DNA from: a virus
DNA length: 32,496 bases
Reading direction: 5' to 3' (one strand)
Virus record (IMG/VR): IMGVR_UViG_3300006028_000025
Coordinates: 1 to 32,496 of that record
Below are positions 1 through 8,068 of this stretch, one piece after another. Numbering within the stretch: the first letter of the stretch is position 1; each line of letters begins with the position of its first letter. The position numbers were made by a program, and so were the translations under genes. Below the pieces are notes generated by a model. That model was not told the origin of the DNA, made no database searches, and saw only the letters and a list, made by a program, of their open reading frames with translations.

Positions 1-1293
1 CTTGGCTCTTGCACCGACCGGGAGGTGTGTATCGAAGGCAGCGCAGGCACAGGTAAGACGGTTGGCGCACTCTTCAAGATACATGTCCTGCTCTCACAAT
101 ATCCCGGTGCTCGTGCGCTCGTGGCGAGGAAGACCAACACGGCGCTATCTGGCTCTGCTATGGTGACGTACCGGGATAACATCTTACGTGACCGTCGTGA
201 CATCAGGTGGTTTGGTGGCAACAAAGTTGAGCCTGCTGCATATCGCTATCCCAATGGCTCTGAGATGATTGTGAACGGCTTGGATAAGCCTGAGAAGGTC
301 ATGTCATCCGAATTTGAGTGGGCATACATCAACGAGGCTATCGAGTGCGAGCTAGATGACATCGAGTTTGTACGCATCAGACTCAGACCTCGCACGAACG
401 GGCCGAACGTGCCTTATCGCCAACTCATTATGGATGTCAATCCTGATGCTCCGGAGCACTGGTTGAACCAGCGTATGAATGAAGGCATTACGACGCGCCT
501 CACTTCACGCCATCAGGATAACCCACGCTACTGGGATGTGAAAACGCAAGACTGGACAGAGGAAGGTAGAGAATACATCTTCGGTATCCTCGAAGGCTTG
601 ACGGGTGTACGCCGTGCGCGCTTCCTCTATGGCTTGTGGGTAGCTGCTGAAGGCAGTGTCTATGAAGACTCGTGGGATAGACGGCGCAACGTCATAGACT
701 CATTCCCTATCCCGAAGGAGTGGCCGCGTTACATGGTGGTGGACTTCGGCTTTACGAATCCGTTTTGTTGCAAGTGGTATGCGATGGATGGTGACGGCAG
801 AGGCTACGTCTACCGGGAACTCTACCATACGAAGCGGCTGGTGGAAGATCACGCGAAACAAATCAAGCATCATTCCCGTTGGGGGCAAGAACATGGCGAC
901 CCGCTGCCACGAGCAGTTATTTGCGATCATGACGCTGAAGATAGAGCAACGCTTGAAAGACATTTGGGACTCTACACCTTACCCGCACAAAAGAATGTAT
1001 CGGCTGGTATCCAGGTTACGGCGTCTCGCTACCGTGCAGCAGGTGACGGCAAGCCTCGCCTCATGTACTTCCGTGATTGCCTGATTGAGCGTGACCGTGA
1101 TCTTGTCTCACGTAAGAAGCCAACATGCAGCATTGAAGAGGTGGATGGCTACATTTGGGATACGCGGCAGGGTGTGAAGAAGGGCGAAGCGCCACTCAAA
1201 GAGGACGATCATGGTATGGATTGTGATCGCTATTTCTGTGCTCATTTCGACTTGAAGCCAAGCGATATCCGCTATAGTGCAAGGATTTATTGA
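1..1293 (+). CDS. terL: Terminase large subunit (5' end outside window)
   Basis: ATP-driven DNA packaging motor and headful or cohesive-end nuclease that docks on the portal. The frame is open to the left edge, so the true start lies upstream; an internal GTG at base 25 sits only four codons before the Walker A motif GSAGTGKT and is too late to be a real start. A Walker B-like YINEAIE follows about 90 residues later. The C-terminal RNase H-like nuclease is visible as MVVDFGFTNPF, then ICDHDAED, then DDHGMDCDRY, giving the expected spaced acidic residues. The gene ends TGATG, overlapping the portal start by one base, the usual terminase-portal order. The family is clear; the packaging type (pac or cos) cannot be told from this fragment. 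Confidence 0.95.
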   Translation, partial: LGSCTDREVCIEGSAGTGKTVGALFKIHVLLSQYPGARALVARKTNTALSGSAMVTYRDNILRDRRDIRWFGGNKVEPAAYRYPNGSEMIVNGLDKPEKVMSSEFEWAYINEAIECELDDIEFVRIRLRPRTNGPNVPYRQLIMDVNPDAPEHWLNQRMNEGITTRLTSRHQDNPRYWDVKTQDWTEEGREYIFGILEGLTGVRRARFLYGLWVAAEGSVYEDSWDRRRNVIDSFPIPKEWPRYMVVDFGFTNPFCCKWYAMDGDGRGYVYRELYHTKRLVEDHAKQIKHHSRWGQEHGDPLPRAVICDHDAEDRATLERHLGLYTLPAQKNVSAGIQVTASRYRAAGDGKPRLMYFRDCLIERDRDLVSRKKPTCSIEEVDGYIWDTRQGVKKGEAPLKEDDHGMDCDRYFCAHFDLKPSDIRYSARIY

Positions 1294-2813
1294 TGGTCAC
1301 ACAAGCGCCCACTCGCTTGGCACCGCAGCCAACGCCGCCACAAGCAGCGCAACCTGTCTATGAAATTTCGGAAGAGGACAAGAAGCGACAGCAGCGCATA
1401 GCAATGGCTTGGAAAGCCTACAATGGCGAACTCGATAAGCCACTCAAGACCATGCCCGATTCACCTGACGATAACGTGCTGTCGAACCGCTGCCAGCCCA
1501 TCGTCGATGCCGGTGTCAATTTCCTGTTCGGTAAAGAGGTTGGGATATCCGTCGAGGACACCGCGCCAAAGGAAGCACAGGACTTGCTTGATACGACATG
1601 GGGGCGCAAAGAGCGACGGCTGCCACTGCTTCAAGATTTAGCGATGAATGGCGCGATGGCGGGTAACGCCTTCTTGCGGATTGTGCCAGGCATGAGCAAG
1701 AAGAAGCCCACCTTTCGCCTCGTGGTGATAGACCCTGCCATCGTGGTTGGTGTGAAGACAGCGCCGCAAGATGTTGAGACGGTCCTCTTGTACTGTATCG
1801 AATTCTGCACCGATGAGAAGATCGATGGCAGACCGGCACGCGTCTACTATCGTGAAGAGATATCACGCATTGACCCGGATGCAGACGACACGCAGCAATA
1901 CGAAGACCTCGATGATGGGACTGACGACGACGTGACGTGGCAGATACAGCACTGGACACAGCGAACATCGACCATGATGGCTCCAAAGATGGGCAACTGG
2001 GTACCGGCAGGCGCGCCGTTCACATGGCCGTATCCCTTCCCGCCTCTGTTCTCATGTAAGAACTTGCCGATGCCCAACTCGTTTTGGGGCAAGCCTGACA
2101 TCACGCCTGATCTCATCGACATGAATGAGTCGCTCAACCTCGTGCTGTCCTGTATCGCACGGATTGAGAAGATATATGGCGGCCCGATCATCTACTCGAA
2201 AGGTACTGGCGAAGGAACGCTTGACTATGTACCGGGCAAGATCATTCAGTTGCCCTTGTGGGAGCAGAGCATTGAAGCCGTCACCATTCATAGCGATGTG
2301 ACTAACGCGCTGACCTTTGCTGAAGACCTGCGCAGCGATATGGACGAGCAAAGCCATGTGCCAGGGATAGCCACCGGGCGCATGAAAGACGCGCCCAAAG
2401 GCCGTATGTCAGGCATTGCCATAGAACTCCTGTTCATGCCGCTTCTCAAGAAGAATGACAAGAAACAATGTCTCTATGGCGAACTGATGATCGAGGTATC
2501 CAAGGCGCTCTTTGTGCTTGCTCGCCTCTCAGGTGACATCGACATTGAACTGGCGTGGCAAAGCCCGATGCCCGGTACCGATCTTGAGAGCGTACAGGCC
2601 GTGGTTGCCAAGAAAGCCATAGGGATTTCGGATACCACGTTACAGAGAGAATTGGGATATGACCCTGACGAGGAACTCGAACTCTCGCAGACGGAGAACG
2701 CACGGAAGGCAGCAGACTTTGCAGCGCAACAAATGCCCATGCTTGCGCAACCTGGCCAACCGGGGCAAGCGCCGCCTGGACAACAACCACAACCAGTAGG
2801 GAGGACACCATAA
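1293..2813 (+). CDS. Portal protein, SPP1 gp6-like
   Basis: Forms the dodecameric ring at the capsid vertex through which DNA enters and leaves. About 506 residues, normal for the family. The region NLVLSCIARIEKIYGGPIIY and the later MKDAPKGRMSGIAIELLFMP segment resemble the core and tunnel helix of SPP1-type portals. The C-terminus is Gln/Pro rich and probably disordered. A TTG lies just upstream in frame, but the ATG overlapping the terminase stop, preceded by AAGGA, is the better start. It sits directly between terminase and head genes, which supports the call. No MuF-like minor head protein follows, which many SPP1-like phages have. Confidence 0.9.
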   Translation: MVTQAPTRLAPQPTPPQAAQPVYEISEEDKKRQQRIAMAWKAYNGELDKPLKTMPDSPDDNVLSNRCQPIVDAGVNFLFGKEVGISVEDTAPKEAQDLLDTTWGRKERRLPLLQDLAMNGAMAGNAFLRIVPGMSKKKPTFRLVVIDPAIVVGVKTAPQDVETVLLYCIEFCTDEKIDGRPARVYYREEISRIDPDADDTQQYEDLDDGTDDDVTWQIQHWTQRTSTMMAPKMGNWVPAGAPFTWPYPFPPLFSCKNLPMPNSFWGKPDITPDLIDMNESLNLVLSCIARIEKIYGGPIIYSKGTGEGTLDYVPGKIIQLPLWEQSIEAVTIHSDVTNALTFAEDLRSDMDEQSHVPGIATGRMKDAPKGRMSGIAIELLFMPLLKKNDKKQCLYGELMIEVSKALFVLARLSGDIDIELAWQSPMPGTDLESVQAVVAKKAIGISDTTLQRELGYDPDEELELSQTENARKAADFAAQQMPMLAQPGQPGQAPPGQQPQPVGRTP

Positions 2814-3013
2814 TGGCAGTACTCAATGCAAAGCAGCGCAAGCGCAGCGCCACTATCGTCGTCAATGGGCAAGCCAAGTATCCCATGCCTGACAAGGCAC
2901 ATGCACGTAACGCCCTGGCTAGGCTCAATCAGGCCAAGCCACCGTTAACGGCTTCTCAGAAAGCCAAGGTGCGGGCGCGTGCGAATAGAATGCTCGGCAA
3001 GAAGTCATCATAA
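2813..3013 (+). CDS. Small basic head-region protein
   Basis: 66 residues, strongly basic, with DKAHARNALARLNQAKPPLT in the middle and a Lys/Arg-rich end. The block HARNALAR after a YPMPD stretch is a pattern I recognise from small proteins encoded near capsid genes of other phages, but its function is not established. The ATG overlaps the portal TAA by one base, so it is translationally coupled. No membrane segment or cysteine. It could bind DNA or nucleate assembly at the portal; that is a guess from charge and position. Confidence 0.75.
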   Translation: MAVLNAKQRKRSATIVVNGQAKYPMPDKAHARNALARLNQAKPPLTASQKAKVRARANRMLGKKSS

Positions 3014-3047
3014 CATATTGCTATTCTAGTTAAAGGGTGTTACACTT

Positions 3048-3692
3048 ATGCCAGAACCTAATTCCTCACCGTCAGAGACCCAGCGGGCCGCTGATGTGAC
3101 GCCTCCGCGAGGCACCCCACATGAGGATGCTGCTTCCCAGCGGGAAACAGGGGATGAAATACGCGACCCTGAAAAGAAACGCTTATCCGAAGAAGCGGCA
3201 TCACACCGTAAACGCGCCAAAGAACTTGAAGCCCTGCTTCAAGTTTACCAGGACGCAGAACAAGCCAAGAAAGACGCTGAACTCTCCGCATCTGAACTTG
3301 CCAAAAAGCAGAATGCTGACTTGCAAGAACAGATGGAGACCCTTGCCGATGAACTTGGCAAGGCGCGTGTCCGGCAAGAAGTGACGGACTTGGCAGGCAA
3401 GTTCAATTTCGTCGTTTCAGCCAAAACACTAGCCAACCTCCTGCTCTTGGACTTTGATGCCATTGAATTTGAAGATGGCATGCCTACCAACATCGAGAAG
3501 TTGCTAGACAAATTGGCAAAAGCGGAGCCTGATCTCACGAAAAAAGAGCCCACACCAGGCACGCCGCAAGCCAGGCTGGCACCGGCAACGCCCGCGATGA
3601 ATCCAGGTCGCTCAAGCATCGCATCACCCGGCAGTAGCATACCGGGCCGCATTCCACGCCTAGAAGACCTTGATATGTGGAATAGGCGTTAA
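3048..3692 (+). CDS. Capsid scaffolding protein
   Basis: 214 residues. The first 45 are disordered and polar; residues about 45-115 are an almost continuous charged heptad helix (for example KRAKELEALLQVYQDAEQAK), followed by a small folded-looking part and a Pro/Thr/Gly-rich C-terminal tail. This helix-rich acidic build, and the place directly before the major capsid gene, is typical of phage scaffolding proteins (DUF4355-like). Scaffolds fill the procapsid and are expelled or degraded before packaging. No serine-protease motif is seen in it. An AAAGGG lies upstream of the ATG. Confidence 0.8.
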   Translation: MPEPNSSPSETQRAADVTPPRGTPHEDAASQRETGDEIRDPEKKRLSEEAASHRKRAKELEALLQVYQDAEQAKKDAELSASELAKKQNADLQEQMETLADELGKARVRQEVTDLAGKFNFVVSAKTLANLLLLDFDAIEFEDGMPTNIEKLLDKLAKAEPDLTKKEPTPGTPQARLAPATPAMNPGRSSIASPGSSIPGRIPRLEDLDMWNRR

Positions 3693-3722
3693 CAACAACT
3701 GAACATGATCTTTTGTATCTCG

Positions 3723-3753
3723 TGCCAAGTCGCCTTTTGAGAGACATTTGGCA
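3723..3753 (+). other. Hairpin in the capsid-gene leader
   Basis: In the 81-base gap before the capsid gene, TGCCAA (3723-3728) pairs with TTGGCA (3748-3753), and directly inside it GTC pairs with GAC with a two-base bulge, leaving an 11-base loop. The capsid ribosome site AGGAG follows about ten bases later. There is no T-run, so it is not a terminator. It may stabilise or mark the 5' end of the capsid message. Pairing is read by eye; function is inferred. Confidence 0.45.
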
Positions 3754-3773
3754 GGGGATGATAGGAGTGTCCT

Positions 3774-4838
3774 ATGACCGTTGCAGCCGGGACATTTACG
3801 CTTGCCGACTACGCGTTGTACTCAAACAATCCGGCAGTGCAAGCGATCTCCATGTCCCTGATCGATTATGGCAACATCCTGCAGGATGTGCAGTTGGTGA
3901 CCAAGCAAAGTCTTGTCGCCAACGGGGTGCGTTTTGAAGGTAACCTGCCAACCATCACCTGGCGTGCGATCAACGCAGAAGGCGTCAGCGTGCATGCACA
4001 GCCCACGCCGTACCAGGAACAACTCTACCTCATGACCAACTACGTTGACGTGGACAAATACATCGTCAACGATCAAAACCAGATCGGCAATGCCCGCGCC
4101 AATCAAGCAAAAATGGTCTTGAAGGCGCTCACCTACGATCTGAACTTCAAATTCTTCAAGAACGACCATACCGCAGGTGATGTCAATGCGCCCGTAGGAC
4201 TGCGTGCCCGCATTGATGACGCGGCCTCTGCCAACAAGTTCGGGGTGAGACCGGAAAACAAGATTGACGCAGGCGGCGCGAGTGCTGACATCTCATCGGC
4301 GGGCATGACTGCCAAGACAGGGGCGGCATTCTTTGAAATGCTCGACCTCCTGTTGTGGAGCGTTGATAGTCCCGATGGCACCGGTGTCGTCCTCTACATG
4401 AACGATTACGTCAAACGCCGTCTTGCTGCCCTCGTCAAGTTCATGGGTACCAGCGGCGGTTTTGACATCACGCAAGACCAGTTCGGGCGTTCCATTCAGA
4501 CCTACAAGAATGCGGTTATTCGTGACCCTGGCGTGAAAGCCGACCAGACCACGCGTATCATCGCAGGCAACGCCATTGCCGCCGGTTCCGGCTCCGTTGG
4601 TGAGACCTCGGCGGGTGTGGATAGCACTGGCTCATCTGCGAACTTCACCAGCATTTACGCCGTCCAACACGGCACCGATCACTTTTTCGGCTGGCAGTTC
4701 CAGGATGGGCCAAATGTGCAAGACCTCGGCCTGATCAATAACGGCGTGATATTCCGCACGCTGATTGACTGGGGTGTTGGCTTCATGTCAACGTCAACGC
4801 GCTCCATTGGCCGTTTGTACGATATCAAGATTGGATAA
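3774..4838 (+). CDS. Major capsid protein
   Basis: Shell subunit, 354 residues, presumed HK97 fold. Evidence is position (directly after the scaffold), length, and the internal pattern: an N-terminal arm, a region with LYLMTNYVDVDKYIVNDQNQ like the E-loop/P-domain entry of HK97-fold subunits, an RIIAGNAI segment and a C-terminal stretch ending in FRTLIDWGVGFM. No cleavable pro-domain of the HK97 length is apparent and no protease gene is nearby, so the subunit is probably assembled unprocessed on the separate scaffold. Start is the ATG preceded by AGGAG. Followed by small accessory capsid candidates. Confidence 0.88.
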   Translation: MTVAAGTFTLADYALYSNNPAVQAISMSLIDYGNILQDVQLVTKQSLVANGVRFEGNLPTITWRAINAEGVSVHAQPTPYQEQLYLMTNYVDVDKYIVNDQNQIGNARANQAKMVLKALTYDLNFKFFKNDHTAGDVNAPVGLRARIDDAASANKFGVRPENKIDAGGASADISSAGMTAKTGAAFFEMLDLLLWSVDSPDGTGVVLYMNDYVKRRLAALVKFMGTSGGFDITQDQFGRSIQTYKNAVIRDPGVKADQTTRIIAGNAIAAGSGSVGETSAGVDSTGSSANFTSIYAVQHGTDHFFGWQFQDGPNVQDLGLINNGVIFRTLIDWGVGFMSTSTRSIGRLYDIKIG

Positions 4839-4849
4839 AGGAGACACCC

Positions 4850-5131
4850 ATGCCAGATGAAGAGACCCCACAGGTTGACATGGCGATGTCACCTGATGAG
4901 TTCGCAGAGTTGCGTGCTGGTGTTGCTGCCATCTCGCAACAGGATTTCCACCTGGGCCGCGTGCTTGAGCTGTTGGTGCTGCACCTGGGACACGCTCACT
5001 GCCTTGACCCCGCACAGGAAGATGCTCGCCTGAAAGCGGAAGCTGAGACGAAAGCCGCTGAGGAAGCGAAAGCCGCAGAAGCCGCGCCGGTAGAAGAGGC
5101 TCCGGCGGAAGGAGAAGTCAATGCCAACTGA
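4850..5131 (+). CDS. Small acidic head-region protein
   Basis: 93 residues. The first 60 could form one or two helices (DEFAELRAGVAAISQQDFHL); the last 35 are an Ala/Glu/Lys low-complexity tail. GGAG lies six bases before the ATG. It overlaps the next gene by 11 bases, so the two are coupled. No domain recognised; it might be an accessory capsid or head-completion factor, going only by position. Confidence 0.7.
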   Translation: MPDEETPQVDMAMSPDEFAELRAGVAAISQQDFHLGRVLELLVLHLGHAHCLDPAQEDARLKAEAETKAAEEAKAAEAAPVEEAPAEGEVNAN

Positions 5132-5522
5132 TGCCTTAATTGCGCTGCAAGCCAGCGTCACCAAAACGGCCACATTCAACGGCGCGGCGCTCATCCTGGC
5201 AGGTGGCACACCTCGCCGTGGGTTGTGGGCACGCATCGTCTATAGCGCGGCTAACACCTCATCGGGTGCTGGAACGCTTTCATGGTCCATCGATGCTTGT
5301 TACGATGGGGTGCCCACCACGTGGTTCAGTGACTTTATATCGCCCACGCTCACGCTTTCAGCCACGGCACAAGCAGGCGAAATCTATATCCCATTCAATG
5401 TGCAGCCTACCGTTGTCAGTGGTGCGATTACCGCGCCACAAATTCGCCTCTCGGTGTTTGCTATTACCGGCACAGGTGCCACCGTGACCTATCAGGGCGA
5501 TATCGTGCTGACAAAGCCGTAA
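5121..5522 (+). CDS. Beta-rich capsid accessory protein A (decoration candidate)
   Basis: 133 residues, nearly all short beta strands (WARIVYSAA, GTLSWSIDACYDG, AGEIYIPF), no helices of note, no membrane segment. It shares its whole layout with the next gene: an N-terminal strand pair, a W-x-x-x-(A/D)-x-YD core, an acidic (A)(Q)(A/D)GE turn, and a last strand ending in DIVLTKP or DLLLANP. This suggests tandem duplication. Genes of this size and fold directly after the capsid gene often encode decoration proteins or head fibres. Function is inferred from fold impression and place. AAGGAG precedes the ATG. Confidence 0.75.
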   Translation: MPTDALIALQASVTKTATFNGAALILAGGTPRRGLWARIVYSAANTSSGAGTLSWSIDACYDGVPTTWFSDFISPTLTLSATAQAGEIYIPFNVQPTVVSGAITAPQIRLSVFAITGTGATVTYQGDIVLTKP

Positions 5523-5536
5523 GTGGAGGCGCATAA

Positions 5537-5935
5537 ATGCCAGACATTGTACAAGAAATCGTCGGCATGCACGACATTGCAGCCAGCGAGACAACCAATT
5601 CCTATGTCATCCTGCCGGGTGCGGTGAAGGGTGATCTGCTGACGGTGCGTATCCAGTATGTGAACGCGAAACAGGCCAGTGGTTCAGGCGTCTGGACGTT
5701 TACTGCACAGGTGTCCTACGACAAAGGAGGCACCTGGACAACAGTGGGGACTGGAGCCGCGATCACGCTGACGGCAGCAGCACAGGATGGAGAGCAATCG
5801 CTCTCCTTTGTGCCTGGGACCATACCCGTGAGTGGGCAAACCTGGGTGCAGGTGCTTGCAACCCTGACCGGCTCGCCAGTGACGCCTGCGCTCGCGTACC
5901 GTGCAGATTTACTCTTGGCAAATCCATTGTTGTAG
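5537..5935 (+). CDS. Beta-rich capsid accessory protein B (paralogue of A)
   Basis: 132 residues with the same order of strands as the gene before it. The core WTFTAQVSYDKGGTWTTV matches the YD-containing strand of the neighbour and is reminiscent of bacterial neuraminidase or Ig-like beta sandwiches. The ending YRADLLLANP matches YQGDIVLTKP in its neighbour. Strong GGAGG before the ATG. Probably a decoration or minor capsid protein; a role in binding host surface sugars is possible but not shown. Confidence 0.75.
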   Translation: MPDIVQEIVGMHDIAASETTNSYVILPGAVKGDLLTVRIQYVNAKQASGSGVWTFTAQVSYDKGGTWTTVGTGAAITLTAAAQDGEQSLSFVPGTIPVSGQTWVQVLATLTGSPVTPALAYRADLLLANPLL

Positions 5936-5949
5936 AGGAAGCGTGACCG

Positions 5950-6549
5950 ATGGCAGTACGTAACACGATGCTCCCGCTGATCTCGCGGGTCAGAGTGATG
6001 ATCAATGATCCTGCGGGCGCCTCGCAAATCTTTACTGACCAGGACATCCAAAATACGATGGATGAGAGCCGCTTTGACCTGAATAACGAGCCATTGGACT
6101 ATGCGCCTACGTATGTCAGTGGCTCCATTCAATACCTGGACTACTGGCACAAACTGACCAATTGGGAAGACGGCATGGTGTTCAAGCAAAACCTGTACAA
6201 CGTCGTCACGCCTGCCACCATCGACCCGATTGCGCCATTCTTCGTGTTTGCCGCCTCGACATTCCCGCCGGTCTATATAACTGGCTCTGTGCATGACATC
6301 TGGCGTGCATCTGCTGATCTCTTAGACCGGATGGCGTCTCGCTGGATGCTCTTGTACAACGTCACGCTGGATGGGCAACACCTGCGCCGTTCGGATGTGG
6401 TGACGATGATACAAACGCTTGCCAAATCCTACCGCATGAAGCAGCGAGCAGGCAGTATCAGTCTGCACCGCTCTGATCTCGGCGGTGAGGCAGTCGAGCA
6501 GGGTGATTTACTCGCTGCCAAACCTATCGATTACATGGCGAAAGGGTAA
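5950..6549 (+). CDS. Head-tail adaptor (connector) protein
   Basis: 199 residues, mainly helical. The opening VRVMINDPAGASQIFTDQDIQNTMDESRFD is the typical start of connector proteins of the HK97 gp6 / SPP1 gp15 class, which have a first helix, an 'F(T/S)D.(E/D)I' turn and a second helix. The middle contains VHDIWRASADLLDRMASRWM. These proteins ring the portal and prepare it for the stopper. It is the first of four small neck genes in standard order (adaptor, stopper, gp10-like, terminator). Confidence 0.8.
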   Translation: MAVRNTMLPLISRVRVMINDPAGASQIFTDQDIQNTMDESRFDLNNEPLDYAPTYVSGSIQYLDYWHKLTNWEDGMVFKQNLYNVVTPATIDPIAPFFVFAASTFPPVYITGSVHDIWRASADLLDRMASRWMLLYNVTLDGQHLRRSDVVTMIQTLAKSYRMKQRAGSISLHRSDLGGEAVEQGDLLAAKPIDYMAKG

Positions 6550-6552
6550 ATC

Positions 6553-6915
6553 ATGCCAGCAGTCAGCGCAACCGAACTACAAACGCTCTCCGATTGGATG
6601 ACGACCAATGTCCTCACCGACAGGTGTGCCATTCAACGCGAGGTCAATAGTGTGTATACAACCGTCACGTCGCCTGATTTGTCTGCTGTGCCCTGCGCCG
6701 TGGTGGGTGCTGCCTACACCGGCGCAATGCCCGATGAGGTGATTGGCGCTGATCTCAAGACGGTGCTCTTGCCGCGTAACACCGATGTGCGTCAGCCTGA
6801 CAGGTTGCTGATCAACACCATTAAGTATCGTGTCTTCGATGTCAAAGAGCCTTCCACCTATGAAGTGCTACGGCGCGTCACAGTGGTGCGCTTCCCGGCG
6901 CGTGGAGGTGCCTGA
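6553..6915 (+). CDS. Head closure (stopper) protein
   Basis: 120 residues, beta rich. An N-terminal helix is followed by DRCAIQRE and a late KYRVFDVKEPSTYEVLRRVTVVR, matching the small beta-barrel stoppers (SPP1 gp16-like, or DUF6093-type) in length and in the 'RVFDV' to 'VRF' end. These plug the portal after packaging. It overlaps the following gene by one base (TGATG). Assignment leans on gene order as well as this pattern. Confidence 0.7.
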   Translation: MPAVSATELQTLSDWMTTNVLTDRCAIQREVNSVYTTVTSPDLSAVPCAVVGAAYTGAMPDEVIGADLKTVLLPRNTDVRQPDRLLINTIKYRVFDVKEPSTYEVLRRVTVVRFPARGGA

Positions 6916-7340
6916 TGGCTGACTCGCTACTTACGATTGGCTTTGACCCGGCGAGCATGGCAGAGATCGCGCGCCTGTTCGAGTTCGAGGCTATCTTAAC
7001 CGTAGAGATGGCTGTTGCGCTCGATGAAGCTGGGCAAATAGTCACAGAGGCAGCGCGTGCGAACACATGGTCAGCGTTTCAAAATCCAACTGGGCAACTG
7101 GCATCATCGCTTGCGGCGGTGCCCATCTCACCGTGGGAAGTGGGCGTACAGGCAGGTGTCCCGTATGCCTTCAGGCGTGAGTTCGGCTTTAGTGGCATGA
7201 CCGATAGCTTAGGCCGCTTCTATCCAGATGACCCGGCAGAGCCATATGCGCAGCCTGCACTTGATGATAACGCCGATAAGGTGATGGCACTGATGGAAGA
7301 GGCTGTAGCGCGTACCTGGGTACGCATAGGAGGCGCATAG
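6915..7340 (+). CDS. Neck protein, HK97 gp10-like
   Basis: 141 residues. A long N-terminal helix (AEIARLFEFEAILTVEMAVALDEAG) leads to QIVTEAARANTWSAFQNPTGQLASSL, the common 'aa..~~t..~TG.L..S' signature of HK97 gp10 family proteins, then a strand-turn with PYAFRREFGF and a final helix with LDDNADKVMALMEEAV. This family joins the head-completion complex or early tail. Position between stopper and terminator agrees. Confidence 0.8.
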   Translation: MADSLLTIGFDPASMAEIARLFEFEAILTVEMAVALDEAGQIVTEAARANTWSAFQNPTGQLASSLAAVPISPWEVGVQAGVPYAFRREFGFSGMTDSLGRFYPDDPAEPYAQPALDDNADKVMALMEEAVARTWVRIGGA

Positions 7341-7838
7341 ATGCCGATTGCTACCGCGCCGAACACCAAAGCCATCGGCAATGCCATTGTGTCCTACCTG
7401 GCAGCACTTGTCATACCGAATACATCAACGCCGGTGTACAAGGTGGCGCAGCTTGAAGTCATCTTTGACGTGATAGGTCAGGTCAGCGATGGCGGCGCAG
7501 TGGTCGAGGTGTACGGCAATGCCGATGATAGCGAGCGGCGCGGCTTCGGTGGACGTGTGTGGGATGAGCAGGAATGGTACATCCTCTCCTTATGCTCACG
7601 TGAGACGGGAGGGTTGGCATCCTACATTTATGACGTGCGCGATTATCTGGTACAGCCGTTCCAGGTACACGCGCAGTTAGGCAATATCGTCTCTAATCTC
7701 TTCCATGCTCAACTGAAAGCCAAGTCGGGGCGCTTTATGACGGCTACTCGTGACGGCCAAATCTTACGCGCCCATCTGATCACCCTTGTCACGAGACAGG
7801 AGTGGGCGGTGCCGATACCGCCGGGAGTTGTGTCATGA
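7341..7838 (+). CDS. Tail terminator protein
   Basis: 165 residues. Begins with a helix (TKAIGNAIVSYLAALVIP) and continues with alternating strands and helices, including EQEWYILSLCSRETGGLASYIYDVRDYLV and a C-terminal strand LITLVTRQEW. This alpha/beta build and length fit the gpU / SPP1 gp17 terminators that cap the tail tube at the head end. It starts immediately after the preceding TAG (TAGATG) and ends in an ATGA overlap. Confidence 0.7.
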   Translation: MPIATAPNTKAIGNAIVSYLAALVIPNTSTPVYKVAQLEVIFDVIGQVSDGGAVVEVYGNADDSERRGFGGRVWDEQEWYILSLCSRETGGLASYIYDVRDYLVQPFQVHAQLGNIVSNLFHAQLKAKSGRFMTATRDGQILRAHLITLVTRQEWAVPIPPGVVS

Positions 7839-8068
7839 TCACGTACTTTTTCCCTGAACCGGGCAGCATTCCCGGCATACCCGGCCTGTTCGCAGGCGTG
7901 CGGGTGGATGTAGCAGACGATGGCACATTTGAGGTGTCACCACTTGCCATCCATCCACACTTTCAGCCTGCGCCACCCGAAGAGGAAGTGCCTGCAAAGG
8001 GCAAGAAGAAGACCAAAGCAACTGAACAGGTGGCAACGCCTGAAACGATAGAAGAGGAAGGTGTCTAA
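7835..8068 (+). CDS. Small protein with charged tail
   Basis: 77 residues. The first half is a small beta-like segment (FAGVRVDVADDGTFEVSPL); the second half is Pro/Glu/Lys-rich and probably unfolded. A longer in-frame reading exists upstream, but the ATG overlapping the terminator stop (ATGA) is preferred because such coupling is the rule in this operon. Its stop is directly followed by the ATG of the tail tube gene. Function unknown; a role in tail tube assembly is only suggested by position. Confidence 0.65.
   Translation: MITYFFPEPGSIPGIPGLFAGVRVDVADDGTFEVSPLAIHPHFQPAPPEEEVPAKGKKKTKATEQVATPETIEEEGV

Noticed and set aside
3018-3046. TTGCTA, 17 bases, TACACT just before the scaffold gene
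   Set aside because: The predicted start of transcription would fall inside the first codons of the scaffold gene, with no later start available; likely chance.
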